64,000 nucleotides of DNA from Undaria pinnatifida (GCA_012845835.1 JABAKD010000010.1:13697401-13761400); one strand, 5' to 3'. Positions 1 to 11,239 are shown, counted from the stretch's first letter. A program made the numbers and translations. Notes: a model not told the origin generated them from the letters alone.

Positions 1-789
1 CTTATGACGAGGCCAGTAGGTACGCAATGCTATACCACTCACAGGGGTGACTGCAAGTCGCCAACTGTTGGTACCAGGTATCAGGTACCAGGTAGTTATC
101 ACCGGGTAGTTGGCTAGGTATACCGCTAAACGGTTGAGTGCGGTAACTTGCGGATTTCTGCGTCTTTGCATCCGACTGGCGCGCTTGTGGCTCGACGTGT
201 GGTCTTCATTTACCAAGACTGTGAGTTTGTTGGCTTCTAAAATGCCGCTCAAGCAATAGCTACCGGTAGTCGTGCATTCCAGTCAACTCACAGCCCTGCA
301 GGTCAGGCAACCTTTCGGTCACCCTTTCCCATGCGTTTGTTCGCCGTGAAAATGCTTTTTTGCGTTTGTCGTGGGTGCTGTTGTGCGATTGCGTGTGCAC
401 AACTCACAGCACAGGACCATTAATGCATCACGTAGTACGCTGTCTTCAAGGGTTGGACCGCATTTGCTGGTGTGCTGGTACTTGAAAGGCTTCGGTCTGC
501 GTGTTTCAGGTACCTGATCGGACGAGGAGGCTCGTGAGCGGAAGACGCGATTTCCCCATCGTCTGTACCTGGCCTAAATCGCATCACGGCTATGCATACG
601 TATTTCCGTCCTACTGCAACTCGTATATACAAACCAACAGGTGTATAAGACCGGTCCTTTCGCGACTTGCACTTGCGCCGGCCCTTTTTTACTTCACTGC
701 ATCTCTTACAAATAGCAGTATACCCGGCTCCCCCGTGTATTGCATTTGCACCGCCCCTTTTTTCTTGAATCGGGATTATTCTGGATCAG
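1..789. other. Intron or upstream sequence of the SCO1 gene
   Basis: No exon is recognisable. The stretch holds short GGTACC-rich repeats near 70-110. It is probably the intron before the exon at 790. Confidence 0.4.
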
Positions 790-970
790 CATCGAGTACC
801 TAACAGGCACGAAGGACCAAGTGGCCAAGGCCGCGAAAGCTTACCGCGTTTACTTTTCCAAGACGGAGGAGCACGATGAGGACGAAGATTACATGTTAGA
901 CCACTCCATCGTTATCTACCTGCTTGCGCCGAACGGGGAATTCTTGGATTTCTACACGCAACGATCCACG
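790..970 (+). CDS. SCO1: SCO1 internal exon (copper-ligand His exon)
   Basis: 181 nt, entered with one base completing a split codon and left in phase 0 at acg|gtaagc. It contains the thioredoxin-fold C-terminal half with the conserved LTGT, RVYF, DEDEDY and DHS motifs of SCO proteins. Confidence 0.92.
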
Positions 971-3905
971 GTAAGCTTAAGCTTCGCCCTTGCAAGCAAG
1001 CCAACGTCATTTTTTTTTGTCTGGAGAGTACAGCGGCGTTTGGTATTACCAAACACCTTGATCTTGCCAACCACATGGTTGTGCGGGAAAACCACGCGAG
1101 CGAATTAGCCCCGCTCGCGCCGTGATCAAACACTGCTCCCGTACGCGGTCAGTCTGCCCTTTGACTTTTAACCCTTTTCCAACTACTACGTAAAAATATC
1201 CCATCATAGTCCCACATGTTTAGTCCTCACAACGGGGGTGAGTCGGTCGCCCCGATGGTCTTGTGGCTACCCTCGAATACTGCTAGAATTGGTTCTGGGG
1301 TTCGAATCCCACGTGGCATAGGCCGGGCTTTTTATTTTATTTGCAAAAATAAAAAATAAGTGGATCAACTGCTGAGAGCCCCCTAGCGGCGTGGGTGGGC
1401 GCAATTGGACGCGAGTCGACGAGGGAAAAAAGGGCTGGAGTCTTGTCGCGATAACAATGAAGGCATGTACCGTAGTGGGGAGGGGGCAGAAGAGCCTTCT
1501 TAGTGACGCTGGGTCTGAGCTGCATCTGCGGAGGGAGAAAGAGAAAGAAAAATCCGAGTATAGTAGATGGGATGAGCAAAAACAAGCTCTAACAGGGAAA
1601 AAGGATGACATTTGAATCGTGCAAGTGCTAAGGGTTGGCTGTTCTGTGAAGGCATGCGAACTGCCGTTGGCGCTGCCAGGGGGCTTATAATTTGGCTTAG
1701 TCTAGGCCCTGAAAAATGATGCCCACGCCGTGCGGTGCTGGTGTCTCCCAACAGTGAGATCCTGCTCCACCCTACCCCCGCCGAAAAACTACGTTTTGGT
1801 CTCCCGTGTTGGGTAGGCGATAGCCCGTTTAACACTGCACTTCCGTTTCGGGAACAACGCTTGGAATTAGACTAGGGTTATGTTTGGAATTGGAAAAGGG
1901 TCAAGACTTGAGCCCGGTGCTGCTGCCTGATCCTTGTCATGCGCGTTGCTCCTCGTTGGCGATAAAACACGCACCTTGACCATCAGAAGTCACGTGATAT
2001 ACACACGTGCAGAATGAGTGTCCTTGCCCCGCTCTGGGCTTCTATTATGCTGCTCTATGGACACTTTTTGCTTTCAGAACGTCTGCCCGTCCGGAAAGCT
2101 CGGGGCTATACCGTGTAAACACGGAAGATAACCCTCCCCTCTGGAACGAATTGCTGACCCGATTTTCTCCAGAACCAGAAGGGCACACCCAACGAAAGTC
2201 ATGGCTTTGGGGCGCGTGATACGGTATAGAGGTAGCAGTTTTTTGGCTGAAACGTTTTCTGAACGACGGGGCTCCTTAATCCAAAATCGTCAGAATTTCG
2301 CTTTTTTTTTGCCATGTTTTTCGTTGTATACCTAGGTCATGGGATTGGTTCATATACTCTCGAAGTACTATTATTAGTAGTAGGACATTTATTTTCCGCG
2401 AAATCGTCATTTTTGGGTTAAGAAGGTAAGAAGGTAAAAAGGTATAGAGCACAAAAAATGGTGCCACCTCTACCGCAACGTGTGCCTTGGAACGACGTCG
2501 ACGAGATAGTTTCCATATTAGGCGCATCGCTTAGTGTTTGCACTCTCCCCGTGACGCATGCTACAGTAAAGGTGTTATGTTAGTTATATAGCGCTACCCA
2601 CTAGACCACTCAGTCACGTGACTAGGCGGTGTGATGAATAGCGCTATATAACTACTATAACAAAAGTTGGGTGTTCGGGTTCGTTGAATCCCACCGACTT
2701 TTAACCAATTCCGAGGCATCTCACCCCTCGCCACGAGACTAGTGTCTAGGAATACACTCATACCCGTTCATGATGTCTCCGGCGCGCACACTCGAGAAAG
2801 CCAAATGTGAAGTCGGTGGGTGTGGAACCCACAATCTCTGCTAGCTATTTACCGCTATCCACTAGACCACGAAGTCACGTGACTGTTGTCTAATGGATAG
2901 CGCTATGTAACTAACCGTGGACTTTTTGTCTTTTGTTTTCTGAGGCTCTTCACTTGAGAAGCTGTATACCCTATTAACCCCTAGTAACCCTTGTCAACCT
3001 CTATTAACCCCTGTTAGCCCTTATTAAGCCTTGTTAAGCCTTACTAAGCCTTATCAAGCCTTATTAAGCCTTATTAAGCCTTATTAAGCCTTGCTCGACC
3101 CTTCCTGGCCCTTCTTAACCCTTCTTAACCCTTCTTAACCCTTCTTAACCCTTCTTAACCCTTCTTAACCCTTCTTAACCCTTCTTAACCCTTCTTAACC
3201 CTTCTTCACCCTTCGTTACCCCAAAACCGATTGATTTTGAGTGAACTGAAACGTCGCGTGTTACGATAGAGGTGTACCGCTTTTTTTCTTAATACTACCC
3301 CTCAATTTGGGAGCTTAAGCCTTCCCCTAAAAACTGATTTGAACAAGAGTTGAACTACTGCTGCCGGCGGGTGAAGAATCCATGGCCTGGGTATACAACG
3401 AAACTCATTGAAAAAAAATGACCTATTTTTCGGACGATTTGGGGTAAGGAGCCCCGTGATTCAGAGTACATTGCAAACGAATTGTGCTACCTCTATTATT
3501 GTAGTACGCGTTAAATTGTGCAACTCGATCGCCATAACCCGCGGCCTAGGTACATAGAGAAATCTTCGCGTTGTTGCAAAACAAGAAATGACATTCCGAC
3601 GAATTTTGGGTTTTAAAGAGCCCTGCATTCTGAAAATAGGGTTTGCCCACAAATGCTACGTCCGTCGTGGCACGCGTTCCTCGTTTTGTATTGATAGTAA
3701 ATTACCTTGGAATTATGTCCGACGTTGTGCACGATCTTGCGTGTTGCACGGCTTTTTGCTAACCCTGCGCTTACTCGGACCTTTGAAACCGTCCCTATGT
3801 ACCACCGGTACGACGGGGTTTTGTGGTTTGCTGTGCTCGCCCGCGCAGATAACCGATTGCGTCGAGAGGACCGTCAAGCAGGTCAAGGAGTTCAAGGCAC
3901 AATAG
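790..3905 (+). CDS. SCO1: SCO1/SenC-family mitochondrial copper chaperone, 3' part (two exons, 5' end outside window)
   Basis: Two exons, 790-970 and 3849-3905, join in phase 0 and give about 78 C-terminal residues. The first carries the SCO signature: YLTGT, then KAYRVYFSK, then DEDEDYMLDHSIVIYL and GEFLDFY. The His of the DHS motif corresponds to the conserved copper-ligand His of SCO proteins; the CxxxC motif would lie in an upstream exon. SCO1 proteins sit in the inner mitochondrial membrane and deliver copper to the CuA site of cytochrome c oxidase subunit 2. The acceptor is ag|c at 789/790. The first exon ends at an excellent donor (acg|gtaagc) and the last begins after a pyrimidine-rich tract ending in cgcag. 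The upstream exon must end in phase 2; no fitting exon was found in 1-789, so the 5' part probably lies left of the window. The family call is secure; the short last exon is slightly less so. Confidence 0.9.
1245..1595 (+). repeat. tRNA-derived SINE-like repeat, type 1
   Basis: The head resembles a tRNA: an A-box-like stretch near 1255-1275 and a B box ggttcgaatcc at about 1298-1308. The body shares long stretches with the reverse complement of 40835-41205, including ccgtagtggggaggggg and an end near gatgggatgagcaaaaaca. Polymerase III promoter boxes followed by a non-tRNA body are typical of SINEs. Confidence 0.7.
2213..2500 (+). mobile_element. MITE-like element, family M (TIR tacgatagaggt)
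   Basis: It starts near tacggtatagaggtagca and ends near ccacctctaccgca, an imperfect terminal inverted repeat. The interior holds the family core: gttttctgaacgacggggct, then ccttaatccaaaatcgtcag. The same core recurs at more than eight other places in the window. No coding capacity was seen. Confidence 0.65.
2580..2660. repeat. Palindrome with tRNA-like D-arm sequence
   Basis: The arms gttatatagcgct (2580s) and agcgctatataac (about 2640-2653) are inverted copies. Between them lies acccactagaccac, which on the minus strand reads as a tRNA A-box-like GTGGTCTAGTGG. Confidence 0.55.
2805..2915 (-). repeat. tRNA-like relic within a palindrome
   Basis: On the minus strand a D-arm-like GGTCTAGTGGATAGC is followed by a good T arm, GTGGGTTCCACACCCAC (stem GTGGG/CCCAC). 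I could not pair a 5' acceptor stem with the 3' side, so it is a relic or SINE head and not a working tRNA gene. The flank at 2885-2915 repeats the D-arm part in inverted orientation. Confidence 0.5.
2960..3215. repeat. Degenerate to regular decamer array (cttcttaacc)n
   Basis: The left part drifts (ccttattaag, cctattaacc). The right part, about 3112-3195, holds roughly nine near-identical units of cttcttaacc. Confidence 0.85.
3250..3510 (-). mobile_element. MITE-like family M copy
   Basis: It is bounded by gttacgataga on the left and gctacctctatt on the right. The core is in reverse orientation (cggacgatttggggtaagga, then gccccgtgattcaga). Confidence 0.6.
3540..3690 (-). mobile_element. Partial MITE-like family M copy
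   Basis: Reverse-orientation core: gacattccgacgaattttgg, then ttttaaagagccctgcattc. It is preceded by the family segment gcggcctagg. No clear outer end on the left. Confidence 0.5.
3849..3905 (+). CDS. SCO1: SCO1 terminal exon
   Basis: 57 nt, starting in phase 0 after gcccgcgcag and ending at a TAG stop (3903-3905). It encodes 18 residues, ITDCVERTVKQVKEFKAQ, the amphipathic C-terminal helix expected to follow the FLDFY strand in SCO proteins. Phase, strand and helix pattern agree with the exon at 790-970. Confidence 0.78.
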   Translation: MTDCVERTVKQVKEFKAQ

Positions 3906-4947
3906 GCGTAGCTGTACCTGACCAGTAGATCCGTAGAATATTATTCCAGCACAGATTGATGCTGTAACGCCTAGGAAAACTATTTTTTGTGGAAGACAGG
4001 GGGTGCCGAGCCGACGACGCCGACCCAAGCGAGGACGCAGTACGAGCGAGAAGTGGCGTATGATATGGCGCCGATGATTTTTTTGGCGGGAGTTTTTTTG
4101 TGTGTTTGCTCCATACTTCGTGTTTTTGCGCCCGCGAAAAACGAACAGCTTCTACGCGGGGTCGACGTTTCTGCAAGGTGTACTTTCAGAAGGCGCTAGA
4201 CTGTATCGCCTGTCGCCAATGGTGCGTCTAGCGTTCCTTGTGTTAGTTGATTACCCGCTTCGTGTGTCGGTATTTGAGGGAGGGGATTTGAGGCGGCACC
4301 AAGCGCACCTAGTCGCCTGGGCCAACTGCGAAGAAGGCTATTTAATGGATGGAACGCGCACCAGGCTCAGGTGCAATATGGTGTCCGCCAATACTAACTT
4401 TGTTGCTCCGAGCTCCAAGTTTGATGTGGTGCGACCAGAAATATATCTCCTTGCTCGTGTATGTGCTGTTCCCAGTGTTTTCGGGTTGTTCCTTTAGAAG
4501 GAATTGGCCCCGAAAATTTGTATCTTCCAGTAGAAAAATGCGTGCATGCGTGCGTACTGGTTCTGCGGCGATGTCTCTGACCGTACGCGTGTACATGAGG
4601 ATACAAATCGTGAAGTTGTACGGCCGAAATTGTGCACAATGCCGTAAACCGCGAGACATATTCCGTACTACTTGTAACGTTTGATCCCACAGCAAACATG
4701 CGGCAATTGCGCCATGAGCACCTTTCCAACACGGTGTCGCCCTGGAAGTCATCAAGCTATTGTCTACCCTCACGCAATTAACCTCTCAACAACTGCACCC
4801 ATATGGTGAGCTCGCACCAACACTTGAGCCGATTAGCGGCGAGGTTTCGAGGCCGTGGGTACCAAGCGATCGGGAAGTGTTGCACTCAGTTGCATTGTGG
4901 GTGCATGTGTAATTCGTGCGTTCTCATTAAACGTGAAACGATCGTAC

Positions 4948-5080
4948 TGATTGGTCGTACTATTACGGAGGACGATAGTAAATAGGACCAAATATTGTTT
5001 GTAAAAATAGATGAATATAGAGGTTTTTGTGTCCACCGTAGGTCCTATTTACTAGGGTCACCCGTAATAGTACGTTGTAG
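4948..5080. repeat. Fold-back (hairpin) repeat of about 130 bp
   Basis: The left arm (cgtactattacgg ... gtaaataggacc, about 4950-4987) is matched by the inverted right arm (ggtcctatttac ... ccgtaatagtacg, about 5040-5076). The loop is roughly 50 bp. It looks like a small MITE or solo palindrome. Confidence 0.7.
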
Positions 5081-6499
5081 AAACACCAGCCTGTTCGATT
5101 TTCTTCTTCCGTATTGCCATTTTCACGGGCGGCCTGGTTTTTAAATGTGTTTCATATAATCGCCAGGGGTAGCCCCAGCCTCGATCTAAATCCCCACCCT
5201 TTTTTTCCCCCTGGGCAGCGGCGGCTGGCACGAGGGTATTGTTATTGATAGGGACGTGCGTTACTCTCACCGTTCAGCGTGGTTTCAGAACGATTTGGTC
5301 CAATGGTGACAGTTAGCCCACGCCTTAACGCCCTTTTCGCTATACCGGTGCCTTAATGGCTGTTGAGCCTTAAGGCTTGCCTTCCACGCGTTTACTGTGT
5401 CCAAGCACAACGCCGCTAGACCGGAAACCTATAAGCAGGGGATACGGTAGATACTCTAGGTATTTCGTGGAGAAGTTGAAGTCCGTGTGGGCCTAAAGCG
5501 CATTTTGAATACATCGCCCTTGTCCACTACTTTTGGCAATTCCCGCCTAAAAGCGTGTTGGTTGACACGATACTCGCCGATCAAGGTAAGTAAAACACTT
5601 GATTCTGTAACAAATATTTCACTCTAATTCCAAGTAATTTCCCCTCCAAACGTGGGAGCACGAGCCTTGAAACATGCCTTACCAGGTATATCTGACTACG
5701 GGCCTTAACCATATGCCTTAACGCCATATGAGGCGTGCCTTTAAGCATAAAGACCGACGTGCCATGGTGTAATCTATATTGACACACGGACAGATAGTTG
5801 ATTAAAGCACCATAACAAGTGGGAGAACAACATTGGTTGGATAACGACGATTGATGGCTTTTAGTGCCAATTTTTCTTCTCTAGTGTTGTTTTCTTTCTT
5901 CCTTGCAAGTAGTCTGGTGGGCTGGCTTGCATATACCAGTATATGCCCAGCCTTCGTATTCGTTGCCGTTGGCATTGCATGGCCAAATCACCTTGCGGTA
6001 TTTGCAATGTGTATCTCTGTCTTGAAGGTTGTGACCACAGAGCTCGTCTCTCTAAGGGGAGGTATCGGCACGGACATTGGGTGTACTGGATGTAGATGGG
6101 CGAAAACAACCAGTTCAATGTGAAGAGCACACGCACATTTTTGTTGTTTTCAACACTTTTTCAGCCTGAGTTTCTTGTGGGTTGCTTCGTTTAGAGCAGG
6201 CCGGTACTGCACACACGCAGCAGAGACAAGAGTGGCGTGGGCTTTCGTTTTCGTATTGGGGACGGGGGTCATGATGACGGTATGGGCACCACTCACTGCT
6301 GTCGTTAAAAACAGCGCGCCGGTGATAAACACCGGTTGTACTGGATGTAGATCGGCGGCAATAGAAATGTCAGTTTAATGTGGAGAACACACACACCGAA
6401 AGCCCAGAGCCCATACGAGAGAGAGACATACGCTGGCAGAAGGTAGGCGCCGCCGTTGGAAAAACGATTTAAAACTCATGGTCTCGATTAGTCGAAAGG

Positions 6500-6785
6500 G
6501 TTATGTGATTGTAATCAAGTAGCTATCGATTAATCAAGACTGGTTGCGTACGGTTAGGTGTCCCTCTTTGAGGGACCCCGAGGTAAGTTATATATGGATA
6601 TAAGGTACCTCAAATTTAGTAGATTAGGGACCTCGTCACATAAGGGACCTTCGGGGCCCGACGCATTATGGTCCCTTAAAGGTGGACACCCACTGTAAGC
6701 GTAATCACACAACCCTGACCTCGTTGATGTTACAATCGCAAAATTCAATCAACTTGTGCGTTGATTATTTGTCTTGATTGCCCCC
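6500..6785. repeat. Fold-back repeat with nested arms
   Basis: Inner arms ggtgtccctctttgagggacc (left) and ggtcccttaaaggtggacacc (right), and outer arms aatcaagac (left) and gtcttgatt (right), are inverted copies. The interior also has paired gaggt/acctc segments. It is a plausible non-autonomous TIR element. Confidence 0.55.
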
Positions 6786-7089
6786 ACTAGATTAGATAGT
6801 GCCATTTATGTTGATTATTTTCGACTTGAACATAGAGAGTCCGAACACGCGCCAGCCTGGCACAATCCGTACCGGCAATTGACAGCTCGACGGCGATACG
6901 GCACACTCGGCTTATCTGTCGACGGCACTGTCGGGGACACCTCTTTTAGTTTCAGAACATGCTTGTGTACCTGTATCTAGCCTGTCTAATACCGCAGCAC
7001 AAATCGCCTTTGTCAAGAGCCCACGGGCTCCTACGCCGTCTGTTGACGATTTTGATGGCGTAGTAACGGCGGCGGGAACCAGCGCTTCG

Positions 7090-8395
7090 AGCGTGGTTTC
7101 CCTTAGCCAGGTTAGTATTTCGACGACGAAGACGCGCGCTCCTAGGGCCGTTCCCCTTGGTCATGGTCCGAGTTCGGCGACGGGAATTCGCGCTTCCACC
7201 GACGTTCCCCTCAGCCGCGGCATACACTCGGCAATGGGGGTACGCGCTCCAAACGACGCCTCATCAACCATGCATGGCACGGGAGCCTGCGCTTTGCGCG
7301 CTCCCCCCAGGCACGCGTCGCGTAGCAATATAGCTGCGGTGACGGCGCGTCGCCTTTTTAGGCAAACGTGTTCATCCCCCTGTCTCCCTGACCATGCGGG
7401 GGCGGTCGGTTTGAGGTGTGGGACGGCCGACCCTCAAACACTTTTCCTGACCACGAGGTGACGGTCGGTTTGAGGTGTGGTAAGGCCAACATTAAACCCC
7501 CAAGATTTTTTGCGAGGCTCGATCCGGTATTTGTTCACGATAGCAACGGGCACTCTCTCCTTTTTTTCCATCGAGGAGTCGAAAAGGTTAGCTACCTCGT
7601 CCCCGTTCTTCAAGAGGCCTAACGGAATAATAGTGCCTTCTCGGGTGGAGTATTTGTTGTCACCTTCCCGAAAAACCGTGGGTTCGGACTCGCGTCGTGC
7701 TCCCGAGGCCTGGTGTTCCCGCAAGGGGACACTACAGGCCCAAAGTGCCGAGGACTGGAGTTCCCAGAGGGGGGCATTGCAGACCCAAATGCCCAACTAG
7801 GCTACCGACGGGTTGGCACCGTCGGTGTTGAACTCTTTTTCAGGGCGGATTCCTACGAGTTTCCGCCAGCGAGTGAAGAGGACCCGAGGCGAGAAAACCG
7901 CAGGTTCGGACCCGCACCATGCTTCCGAGGCCTGGTGTTCCCGCAAGGGGACACTACAGGTCCAAAGACCCCAGGACTGGTGTTCCCAGAAGGGGACATT
8001 GCAGACGCAAATGTCCAACGAGGCTACCGACGGGTTGGCACCGTCGGTTTTGACCATTTATCAGGCGCAATTAGAGCGGATTCTTGCGTTTTTCCGCCAA
8101 CGAGCGAAGAAGACCCGAGGCGAGAAACCGCGGGTTCAGCTTCGCGTCGTGCTCCCGAGGTCGGGTGCTCCAGCAAGGGGACACCACAGGCCCACAGTGC
8201 CGAGGCCTGGTCTTCCCAGACCGGGACTTTGCAGGCCCAAATTCCAACACGGCCTTTGACCCTTCTCTCGGATACTCCACAGAGGCCCACAGTGCCGAGG
8301 CCTGGTGTTCCCGGACCGGGACTTTGCAGGCCCAAATTCCAACACGGCCTTTTACCCTTCTCTCGGATACTCCACAGACAAAGCGGTGTTGTTCT
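7090..8395 (+). repeat. GC-rich nested tandem repeats in coding-like frames
   Basis: At 7090-7260 a roughly 60-bp unit recurs (gcgctcc, then gttcccctt). At 7690-8160 a unit of about 230 bp occurs twice, built from an approximately 45-bp subunit (ccgaggcctggtgttcccgc, then aaggggacactacaggccca). At about 8200-8380 a roughly 85-bp unit is duplicated. Long open frames run through in all three + frames, as expected when unit lengths drift. The array leads straight into the NADAR segment and may be its former repetitive N-terminal part; this is inference. Confidence 0.6.
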
Positions 8396-8748
8396 GGCAG
8401 CCCTCATCCTATTTTTCACCGTGGTCCCCTTCGTCGTTTGTCGTGGATGACGTGTCATATTCTTTCGCGGAGCAGAATATGATGGCCGAAAATACCAGGC
8501 TTTTAAAATACCATCGAGCAGTGGAGCTCATCATGTCGCCGCCTGGCCCAAGCACACACAAACGCATCGGTCGAGGCGTGCGCAACTTTGACTCCGGTGT
8601 TGGGGACATGGAGAAGAAAAACGACGTGTTATCTGGCACCTGCGCCAAATTCGCGCAAAATCCTGCATTGAAAAATCATATTTTGAGCACTGGCAACAAG
8701 CTTGTGGCTGAAGCCAGTCCCCTGAACCCAGTGAGGGGCATTAGTTAG
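8395..8748 (+). pseudogene. NADAR (RibA/RibD-fused, YbiA-like) domain, degenerate
   Basis: The frame ending at the TAG before 8749 reads FVVDDVSYSFAEQNMMAEN, then IGRGVRNFDS, CAKFAQNPALKNHILSTGNK and VAEASP. This is the NADAR order: (F..F), saEqymma, lGr.v..fd, KF.qnp.l...Ll.tg, lvEasp. NADAR enzymes cleave the N-glycosidic bond of riboflavin intermediates or of ADP-ribosyl groups. The usual Trp after the RNFD block and the closing WGIG are not kept (GDME and VRGIS are seen), and the usual EQYMMA is EQNMMA, so it is probably a decayed copy. The upstream frame merges with the tandem repeats. No neighbour suggests a pathway. Confidence 0.7.
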
Positions 8749-9011
8749 GTCCGGGCGGATGATCCCAGGGCCGACGATCCATGCCAGTGGAGAGGAAAAC
8801 TATGCTCGGTGAGGCACTTTCTGCCGTTCGCGAAGAAATTCGCGACAGTGAGATCGGGTCAGCGCACCCGGCCTCCCCTAGTCGGTTCCGCACCTGCACC
8901 GCGAATGAAGGAACCAAAAAATCTCGTCCGCGCCGCGGCCGGGCCGTTAGCAGCGGCCTGCGCTCGTAAAGGTCCTCCTTTTCCGACCTATTTCTCGGAC
9001 GCATTGGCCGA

Positions 9012-9482
9012 CTAAAAGCCGTCTAGTTTTGGAGATAGCCTCTGGCGTCGGCCCTTACCTTGCGCTGTCAACCCCCATTTCGTCGGGGGTGCTGTGACGT
9101 TGGAGGACATTTCGTTCACTATCAAAACCGCGTGTATCAGTCGACCAACGCTCGACTCGAAGAGGCGCTGGACTCCTCCAGAGTTGGAGACAGACAGCAT
9201 TGTTTGGGCTCCCAAACGCCTCCGAGGGTACTTTGGGGAACAGGATTCCGCATATCCTCTGGCCACAAGGCACAGGAGAGCATTGACAAAGTGAGGACCC
9301 TCAATCCACGAGTCCAGCGGTAGCCTGAGTTCGTCGCCGCGTTCGATTGCACACTCGAGTACCGCAAAGGCAGCACCAACGGTAACGCTGATTTTTCTGG
9401 CCCACTTGCCAGAGACTGCAGCGGAGTACGACAGTGGCTTGACAAGCTTCAACCCCGTGGGGTTGACAAACCCCAACCCCAT
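9012..9482 (-). CDS. Unrecognised open frame (156 codons)
   Basis: It starts at ATG (9482) and ends just upstream of the NADAR relic on the opposite strand. The protein has mixed, non-repetitive composition, with SGKWARKISVTVGAAFAVLE and LDSWIEGPHFVNALL. I do not recognise a family. It could be a former transposon protein or a chance frame in GC-rich DNA. Further minus-strand open frames (9498-9719 repetitive, 9732-10274) precede it. Confidence 0.3.
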   Translation of the reverse strand: MGLGFVNPTGLKLVKPLSYSAAVSGKWARKISVTVGAAFAVLECAIERGDELRLPLDSWIEGPHFVNALLCLVARGYAESCSPKYPRRRLGAQTMLSVSNSGGVQRLFESSVGRLIHAVLIVNEMSSNVTAPPTKWGLTAQGKGRRQRLSPKLDGF

Positions 9483-9539
9483 TGGAGATAGCGGTATCTA
9501 CCTCCTACGGACCGGCGGGCTGCGCGCTCCCTCCTCGCC

Positions 9540-9720
9540 GATCCCAGGGGTCGGTTTGGGTGGGCTCGTGCCCCGCACCGAAAGCACTGCTTTGGGAGGG
9601 TTCGTGCCTCGCACCGAAAGCACTGCCTTTGGTGGGCTGGTGCCCCGCACCGAAAGCACTGCCTCGGGTGGGCTCGTGCCCCACACTGAACATGCTGTCT
9701 TGGGTGGGGTCCCCCTCACC
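9540..9720. repeat. 39-bp tandem repeat, about four units
   Basis: The unit gggctcgtgccccgcaccga, then aagcactgcctttgggt, recurs about four times. On + it translates to GLVPRTESTA-GG repeats. The 39-bp period keeps the frame open. Confidence 0.8.
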
Positions 9721-10300
9721 TCTACCGATTTTCACGACTTTCGCACGCACAAGCCACGTATAAGGGTTGACGGCTTTTCTGCTCCCCCGGGGAGATTCGT
9801 CGCTCGTTTTTCTGCCTTCGTCACCATTGCCGAAGGCTGTACCGGCCGCGGGTCGATTTCGCCTGCCGCTGACACCGTTTTCGCTTCGGTTTTTGCCATA
9901 CTCATCGAGGGCGGCAGGGGCTCCGCAGAAGCCCTGGCTTCAGCGACGGCCATCGCACAGTCGACTCCTCTATCAAGGAGCCATACACAAGAGGCGGACT
10001 CCGCCGCGATCACCGTTTCAACCGTGTCCGCCTCTGCCTTGCTTGGCACTCCAGCACCTCCGCCGGCGACGCCGCCTTCGGACCGCATCTCAGCTCGGAC
10101 GCGCCGACGAACAGCGACAACAACCGGTAATGCACCCCCGCTGTAGTGCTTGGACGGCCCGGGGCCGATTAAAATTCCTCTCCCTCCGCGCGCTACACGA
10201 CTTCGACGGGGACCGTACAAGGCTCTTCGTATCTTCCAGCCTTCGTCGATAGTGCCTTCCTGCGGGGGATCCAACGTAACGTAGATGAATCTCGAGGCGC
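9721..10300. other. GC-rich open region, no gene recognised
   Basis: Both strands hold long open frames rich in Ala, Ser, Arg and Pro (plus to about 10146, minus 9732-10274). There is no recognisable motif. Treat as low-complexity coding-like DNA of unknown status. Confidence 0.35.
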
Positions 10301-10638
10301 GGCCGTGGCTGGTTGAGTTTCAAGCCGTCGCCGCTCCTCGATAGTTTTCCATTTTTTTTTTTCTAGGTTGGGAGGTTTGGATTTCTTGTCCTTGGGTTGT
10401 TTGTGGTGCTTCGAGCATTTTGACTGGATGTGGGGCAGTTGTTACCATTTTTTTTTAGTCCTGCCGACCCCCCCGCTCAGTGTCGGGCCAGGGTCTGGAT
10501 AATCAGTCGCTACTTGAGGGACAGGACTGTCGGTTTTTCGTGTTTGTTCATATTCGCCCTGCCGACGCCCTGCTCAGTCCAGAGCCGGGGGGGACCAGGG
10601 CACCCTGTTTACGCATAACGTGGCATGGGGCTGTGTGT

Positions 10639-10641
10639 TAT

Positions 10642-10680
<39 letters not shown>

Positions 10681-10690
10681 TTGTTGTTGT
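10639..10690. repeat. (TTG)n microsatellite
   Basis: A nearly pure run of about 17 ttg triplets with one interruption. Confidence 0.95.
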
Positions 10691-11239
10691 ATGTGTTCTC
10701 CTTTTTTCGGCTAGACACTTCTCCCCCTCCCGAGGCTGTAGGTAGTGTCGCCTTCCGTTTACGGTATTTGTTGTTTCCTTATCTCCCCCCCCGCCGTGCC
10801 GGTGGGGCTGTAGGAGGTTTTTGGCATGACTTCCTCTTGTCCTAGCGCCTGTATTTCCCTTCAATTCTTCTTCGTCTCGCTCCCCCCACCACACTGACGG
10901 TACGCGCGAGGATTTCGACGATGGTTTTCCTTGCTGTAGCGCCTTCTTCGGTAGTTTGTTTTGTTGCGGTGCCTTTGCCGTTTCGCCCCCCCCCCCGCCA
11001 CACCGGCGGTACGCGGCAGGGTTTTGAACGGTGGCTTACCTTCTTATAGAGTCTGAGTTTCCTTTATTTGCCTTTCTTCGCGTTTCCCTGGCTTCATAGC
11101 CAGGCCGTTTAGAGGTGTGGGAGTGGGTTTTGAGGAGCCGCATCTTCGACTCATGGTCTAGTTCGTAGGACCGGAGTTTCTCCGAATCTCCCATAAATCT
11201 GCATATATATTCGACTTCGTCAGGGTGGGCTAGTGTTAC

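Larger units (their letters stand above)
971..3848 (+). other. SCO1 intron (2.9 kb) made largely of repeats
   Basis: This GT-AG intron holds, in order: a tRNA-derived SINE copy (about 1245-1595), a TIR element (about 2213-2500), tRNA-like palindromes (2580-2660 and 2805-2915), a decamer array (about 2960-3215) and two more copies of the TIR element in the opposite orientation (about 3250-3510 and 3540-3690). No further exon is visible. The acceptor tract at 3815-3848 is pyrimidine-rich. Confidence 0.7.
3906..7090. other. Intergenic stretch, no recognised gene
   Basis: The stretch holds hairpin repeats at about 4948-5080 and 6500-6785, and two diverged copies of a segment containing gtactggatgtagat at 6078-6136 and 6332-6400. 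Several open frames exist on both strands (for example minus 4342-4773 and plus 5851-6123), but none shows motifs, splice sites or a codon pattern that would support a gene. Confidence 0.5.

Noticed and set aside
4342-4773. 143-codon minus-strand open frame
   Set aside because: No ATG-context, splice or family support; overlapping frames on the other strand are equally long.
5851-6378. Two hydrophobic open frames sharing a GCTGCR ending
   Set aside because: The shared part is a short direct repeat (gtactggatgtagat); no conserved codon pattern beyond it.
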